Origin: Acetobacteraceae bacterium
GTDB taxonomy: Bacteria > Pseudomonadota > Alphaproteobacteria > Acetobacterales > Acetobacteraceae
Reading direction: 5' to 3'
DNA length: 45,087 bases
Assembly (NCBI GenBank): GCA_021732665.1
Contig: JAKFUL010000024.1
Location: 1-45,087, forward strand
A program made the translations under genes and the position numbers. How positions within the stretch are numbered: position 1 is the stretch's first letter; each line of letters begins with the position of its first letter. Below are positions 42,250-45,087 of this stretch, one piece after another. The notes below the pieces were generated by a model that searched no databases, had not been told where the DNA came from, and was given only the letters and a program-made list of their open reading frames with translations.

Positions 42250-43016
42250 TCACCCCGCGCGAGGCGGCCCTTTCCATCCGGGGGCTGCAAAAATCCTTCA
42301 CCGGGCAGCCGGTCTATTCCGGCTTCGACCTGGATGTGAAGCGCGGCGACATCCTGGCCATTTTCGGCCCGAATGGCTGCGGCAAATCCACCCTCATCAA
42401 CATGGCGGCGGGGCTGCTGGAGGCCGATGGCGGGACCATCCTCTATGATGGCCGGACGGTGCGCGAGGTGCGCATCGGCTATGTCTTCCAGAATTACCGC
42501 GAGGCGCTGTTCCCCTGGTCGCGCGCGGCCGAGAACATTCGCTACCCGCTTCGCCGCATGGGCCTGGGCAAGCGCGAGATCGAGGCCAGGGTGGAGAAGC
42601 TTGCGGCCGATTTCCGGGTGCGGTTCGACTTGCACCGCTACCCCTATGAGCTTTCGGGCGGGCAGCAGCAGCTGGTCTCGGTGATGCGGGCGCTGGCGGT
42701 GGAGCCGGAGGTGCTGTTCCTGGACGAGCCATTCTCGGCGCTGGATTACGAGACCACGCTGGATTTGCGCGCGCTGTTGCAGGATGTGCTGAAGCGCCTG
42801 GGCGTCACCACCATCCTGGTCAGCCATGATCTGGAGGAAAGCATCTTCCTGGCCGACCGGCTGCTGATGCTGACGCGACGGCCAACCATGCTGGCCGATG
42901 ACGTGACCGTGGACCTGCCCTGGCCGCGCGATTCCGACACGCTCTCCACCCCCGGTTTCGTGGCGCTGAAGAAGCGCTGCCTGGATGTCTTCACCGCCTC
43001 GGTCGCGGCGGCTTGA
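42246..43016 (+). CDS. ABC transporter ATPase of the nitrate/sulfonate/taurine type
   Basis: This 256-residue cytosolic ATPase has Walker A GPNGCGKST, a Q-loop in YVFQNYREALFPWSRAAENI (the aromatic LFPW segment is typical of the SsuB/TauB/NrtD group), signature LSGGQQQ, Walker B VLFLDEPFSALD and the H-loop VSHDLEES. The start is GTG at 42246, whose last two bases overlap the TGA of the vestigial upstream gene; the longer frame from 42057 is not used. The protein appears intact, but its binding protein and permease partners seem broken, so it may be a free-standing or decaying gene. It lies under a sigma-54 promoter. Confidence 0.88.
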   Translation: MITPREAALSIRGLQKSFTGQPVYSGFDLDVKRGDILAIFGPNGCGKSTLINMAAGLLEADGGTILYDGRTVREVRIGYVFQNYREALFPWSRAAENIRYPLRRMGLGKREIEARVEKLAADFRVRFDLHRYPYELSGGQQQLVSVMRALAVEPEVLFLDEPFSALDYETTLDLRALLQDVLKRLGVTTILVSHDLEESIFLADRLLMLTRRPTMLADDVTVDLPWPRDSDTLSTPGFVALKKRCLDVFTASVAAA

Positions 43017-43206
43017 GGGCGGCGGCGCCCGTCCTCGGCGCCGCGGGGTTCATCGCCATCTGATGGCTGGCGAAGCCGTGGCGCATCGCGGCCCCGGTGC
43101 TGCCGCCAAGCCCGGCCCGGATTTCCTCGCCGGCGCGCTGGGCTATGCGCTCAACCCGTTCTTTTTGCTGCTGGAAAAGCGGTTTGTGCATGGGGCGGGG
43201 CGGTGA
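43013..43206 (+). pseudogene. Remnant of an ABC transporter permease gene
   Basis: Directly after the ATPase, starting with TTG overlapping its stop, one frame reads RAAAPVLGAAGFIAI, then an in-frame TGA (43061-43063), then WLAKPWRIAAPVLPPSP. If the TGA were TGG this would resemble the first helix of an SsuC-type permease. From 43114 a different frame reads DFLAGALGYALNPFFLLLEK and ends RFVHGAGR with TGA at 43206, like the last helix and basic tail of such a permease. So the two ends survive, in different frames, and the middle is gone. It is inference from hydrophobicity and position, not a database match. The 3' part is antisense to the monooxygenase end. Confidence 0.45.
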
Positions 43207-44398
43207 CGGCCTCGGGGCCCGGCACATCGGTATAGAGCCGGCGCAGCCGGGCCAGGAAATCCGGGCCGGCCTTGGCCAGGGTTCCCGCCCGCGCCGGGGC
43301 GGCCCCGGGGTGTGCCCTGGGCAGCAGCGTGTCGCTGGCGTCCAGGCTGAATTGCCGCACCCAATCCACCCGGGCGTCGCGCAGCCGGGCCACGGCATGG
43401 GCATCGCCACCCCGGCGCAGCACCGCACCGGCCAGCACGCCATCCTCGATGGCCTGGGTGGCGCCCTGCCCCAGCGTGGGCACCATGGCATGGGCGGCGT
43501 CGCCCAGAAGCAGGACGCGGCCGCCGAGTGCCACGCGCTCCAGCGGGCTTTCCTGCAAACGCGCCCAGTGCTGGCGATGCGCATTGGCCACCACCGCGTC
43601 GCGCAGCCAGGCCATGGCGGGGGAGATCGCGCCGTTCGGGGTGTAGAGCGCGTGCTGGTATGCGGCCGAGCGCATCTCGGCGCTGATCTCGGCCTCTGGC
43701 GTATCAAGCGGCACGCTGCCCGCGATATAGGCAGCGCCACCGGGCAGCCGATAGGCCAGCAGCCGGGCATTGCCGTGGAACCACTGGCCGTAATCATCGA
43801 TCGGCGCGGTGTCGGGGATCTGGGGCAACAGCAGCCGGCTCATCGCCACCCCGTGCAGCCGCGACGGGCTGGCGCCCAGTGCCAGTTCGCGCAGCCTGGA
43901 ATAGCGGCCATCGCCGGCCACCAGCAGGTCAAAGCCGCCCGGCCTGAACAAGCCCATGCCATGCCGGCCAGGGCCGCGCAGGACGGGGACGAGGCGCCCC
44001 TGCGCGTCCTCCTCCAGCGCCTCCAGCGTCGTGCTGTGGCGGGTCAGGCGGGCGATGGGGGCGCGCAGCGCGGCGTAAAGCGCCGACCAGCGCAGGCGGA
44101 TGCCCGGCTCCTCCGCCAGATCGCGCAGGTCGAGGTCGAACAGCCGCTCGCCATCGGCCATTTCGATCGACCAGCGCGCCCAGGGCAGCGAGGCGGCGCG
44201 GACCGCGGCATGCCGGGCGGGCAGGTGCAGCCGCAGCGCCTTCATGGCGTTGGGGCCGACATTGAGGCCGGTGCCGGATTCCGCCTCCTCGCCGGCCGCC
44301 AGCCGGTCGAAGGCGCGCAGCGTGACCCCCGGTGTGCCCGCCAGCATTTCGGCCAGCACGCTGCCCGCCACCCCGGTGCCGATGATACCTATGCGCAT
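43151..44398 (-). CDS. FAD-dependent aromatic monooxygenase
   Basis: This 415-residue class A flavoprotein monooxygenase of the salicylate/6-hydroxynicotinate hydroxylase group hydroxylates an aromatic or similar ring with NAD(P)H and O2. Motifs are GIIGTGVAGSVLAEML (FAD dinucleotide site), the DG motif VAGDGRYSRLREL (about 163-175) and LLLGDAAHAMVPTLGQGATQAIEDG (about 300-324). ATG at 44398 gives MRIGIIGTGVAG; the frame to 44470 is not needed. The last 20 or so residues (43151-43206) are read antisense through the permease remnant, so the natural C-terminus may have been replaced. The substrate is unknown. Confidence 0.85.
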   Translation of the reverse strand: MRIGIIGTGVAGSVLAEMLAGTPGVTLRAFDRLAAGEEAESGTGLNVGPNAMKALRLHLPARHAAVRAASLPWARWSIEMADGERLFDLDLRDLAEEPGIRLRWSALYAALRAPIARLTRHSTTLEALEEDAQGRLVPVLRGPGRHGMGLFRPGGFDLLVAGDGRYSRLRELALGASPSRLHGVAMSRLLLPQIPDTAPIDDYGQWFHGNARLLAYRLPGGAAYIAGSVPLDTPEAEISAEMRSAAYQHALYTPNGAISPAMAWLRDAVVANAHRQHWARLQESPLERVALGGRVLLLGDAAHAMVPTLGQGATQAIEDGVLAGAVLRRGGDAHAVARLRDARVDWVRQFSLDASDTLLPRAHPGAAPARAGTLAKAGPDFLARLRRLYTDVPGPEAVTAPPHAQTAFPAAKRTG

Positions 44399-44479
44399 GC
44401 CATGCCTTTTACCTTCACCACCCGTCATGCGTGTTTTGTGCCATTGCACGAAGGCCGCCGCGCGGGGCAAGCTGATGGC

Positions 44480-45087
44480 ATGACGCCCCGCCGCGCCACC
44501 GCGCTTCTTCTGCTGCTGGCGGGTTGCCAGGCCGGGCCTGTCGGCCCCAATGCCTGGGAGGGCGCGCTGCGGCTGCCCGATGTGATCGGCGGCTACCGCC
44601 GCGCGGCGCCGCCGGCCATGCTGGCCGCCAATGGCGCGGTTGCGGGCTCATTCAACGCCTATGAGCAGCTCGGTGGCCCCGGTCGGGGCGTCGTGCAGGT
44701 GCCCGAGGCGCCCGAGGAGGGTGGCGTGGCCGCGCCGGAAAGCCCGGCCTTCGGCCGCGCCTTCGACCAGGCGCTGGAGGGTGCGCGCATCGCCGCCGCT
44801 GGCCGGGGCGCGGAAGTGACCGTGCGCGACGCGGCCATCATCCGCCGCGATGGCGAGGCGATACTGCGCTGCTGGCGGCTGGAGAGCGCGGGCACGGCCG
44901 CCGTTCGCATCATCGCGCTGTGCATGGGGGTGGTGGTGGACCGCTATGTCCAGGTGGTGGTGCGCACCGCCGATACCCCTGGCGAATGGCATGCCGCGGT
45001 GACCTTCGCGGCGGGGGCGCTGAGCGCGCTGCGGGCCGGTGGCCCCGCGCTTCGGGCGGGTGGCCCCGCGGGGCCACCGGCCCGCCG
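44480..45087 (+). CDS. Lipoprotein, hypothetical, truncated by the window end
   Basis: At least 202 codons are open from ATG 44480 to the window edge with no stop. The N-terminus MTPRRATALLLLLAGCQAG is a type II signal peptide with lipobox LLAGC (Cys16), so the product should be a lipid-anchored envelope protein. The remainder is about 190 residues with alternating beta-type segments (VTVRDAAIIRRDGEAILRCW, IIALCMGVVVDRYVQVVVRT) and a low-complexity GGPA-rich end. I do not recognise the family. It is divergent from the monooxygenase gene, 81 bases between the starts. The C-terminal part runs into inverted repeats, so it may be distorted. Confidence 0.7.
   Translation, partial: MTPRRATALLLLLAGCQAGPVGPNAWEGALRLPDVIGGYRRAAPPAMLAANGAVAGSFNAYEQLGGPGRGVVQVPEAPEEGGVAAPESPAFGRAFDQALEGARIAAAGRGAEVTVRDAAIIRRDGEAILRCWRLESAGTAAVRIIALCMGVVVDRYVQVVVRTADTPGEWHAAVTFAAGALSALRAGGPALRAGGPAGPPAR
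45031..45085. repeat. Inverted repeats at the right window edge
   Basis: GCGGGCCGGTGGCCCCGCG at 45031-45049 is exactly complementary in reverse to 45067-45085. Inside lies a perfect 20-bp palindrome, GGTGGCCCCGCGGGGCCACC, at 45059-45078. The combined structure is a very stable GC-only hairpin set, two bases from the end of the window and within the truncated lipoprotein gene. Confidence 0.85.

Overview
The window is 45,087 bases of very GC-rich bacterial DNA with dense, often translationally coupled genes. A popZ gene (DUF2497 family), the pcm-tolC-popZ order, and the mix of aromatic-acid catabolism with dipeptide-type ABC transport fit an alphaproteobacterium. I would guess Rhodospirillales/Acetobacteraceae (Roseomonas-like), but that placement is inference from gene content. 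Both ends of the window lie in inverted repeats and cut a gene, so the window is probably one whole contig that stops at hairpin-prone sequence.

Layout. 1-6.2 kb: a truncated secreted protein, a small coiled-coil protein, an intergenic block with repeats and hairpins, an M20 amidohydrolase, a diguanylate cyclase, then popZ, tolC and pcm on the minus strand. 6.2-9.5 kb: tRNA-Cys, tRNA-Asn, a poorly supported small membrane ORF, and a large RTX calcium-binding protein preceded by an AT-rich leader. 9.5-17.8 kb: a catabolic island of a nitroreductase, a fused flavin monooxygenase/OYE reductase and, divergently, SDR - MarR - enoyl-CoA hydratase-like - acyl-CoA dehydrogenase - aryl-CoA ligase - RidA-like. 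This matches the aerobic 2-aminobenzoyl-CoA (anthranilate) route known from Azoarcus evansii. A near-perfect palindrome lies in the divergent promoter. 17.8-20.1 kb: queG-queC-VUT transporter (queuosine), coupled to the end of the catabolic operon. 20.1-22.9 kb: copper module cueR-copA with divergent copZ and back-to-back CueR-type promoters. 22.9-29.1 kb: aminotransferase, tandem-GNAT protein, patatin, DinB, and a phospholipase D/EEP pair.

29.1-35.2 kb: a six-gene minus-strand operon, DUF1028 followed by a complete oligopeptide-type ABC transporter. 35.2-37.8 kb: phenylalanine/tyrosine catabolism (phhA-hppD) with a divergent Lrp/AsnC regulator and a palindromic site between them. 37.8-41.4 kb: ndk, a UPF0114 membrane protein, a second Rid protein, a K+ channel, a NIPSNAP protein and a sugar-nucleotide SDR. 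41.4-45.1 kb: a small papain-like cysteine protease; a consensus sigma-54 promoter ahead of a decayed ABC operon in which the ATPase is intact while the binding-protein and permease genes look reduced to their two ends; a flavin monooxygenase; and a truncated lipoprotein.

Regulation visible in the DNA: a MarR-type palindrome, two CueR boxes, an Lrp-type palindrome and a -24/-12 promoter. Convergent gene pairs are packed with 0-12 bases between stops, or overlap, leaving little room for intrinsic terminators. Several start codons at regulated promoters lack a Shine-Dalgarno sequence and sit where transcription should begin, which suggests leaderless mRNAs.
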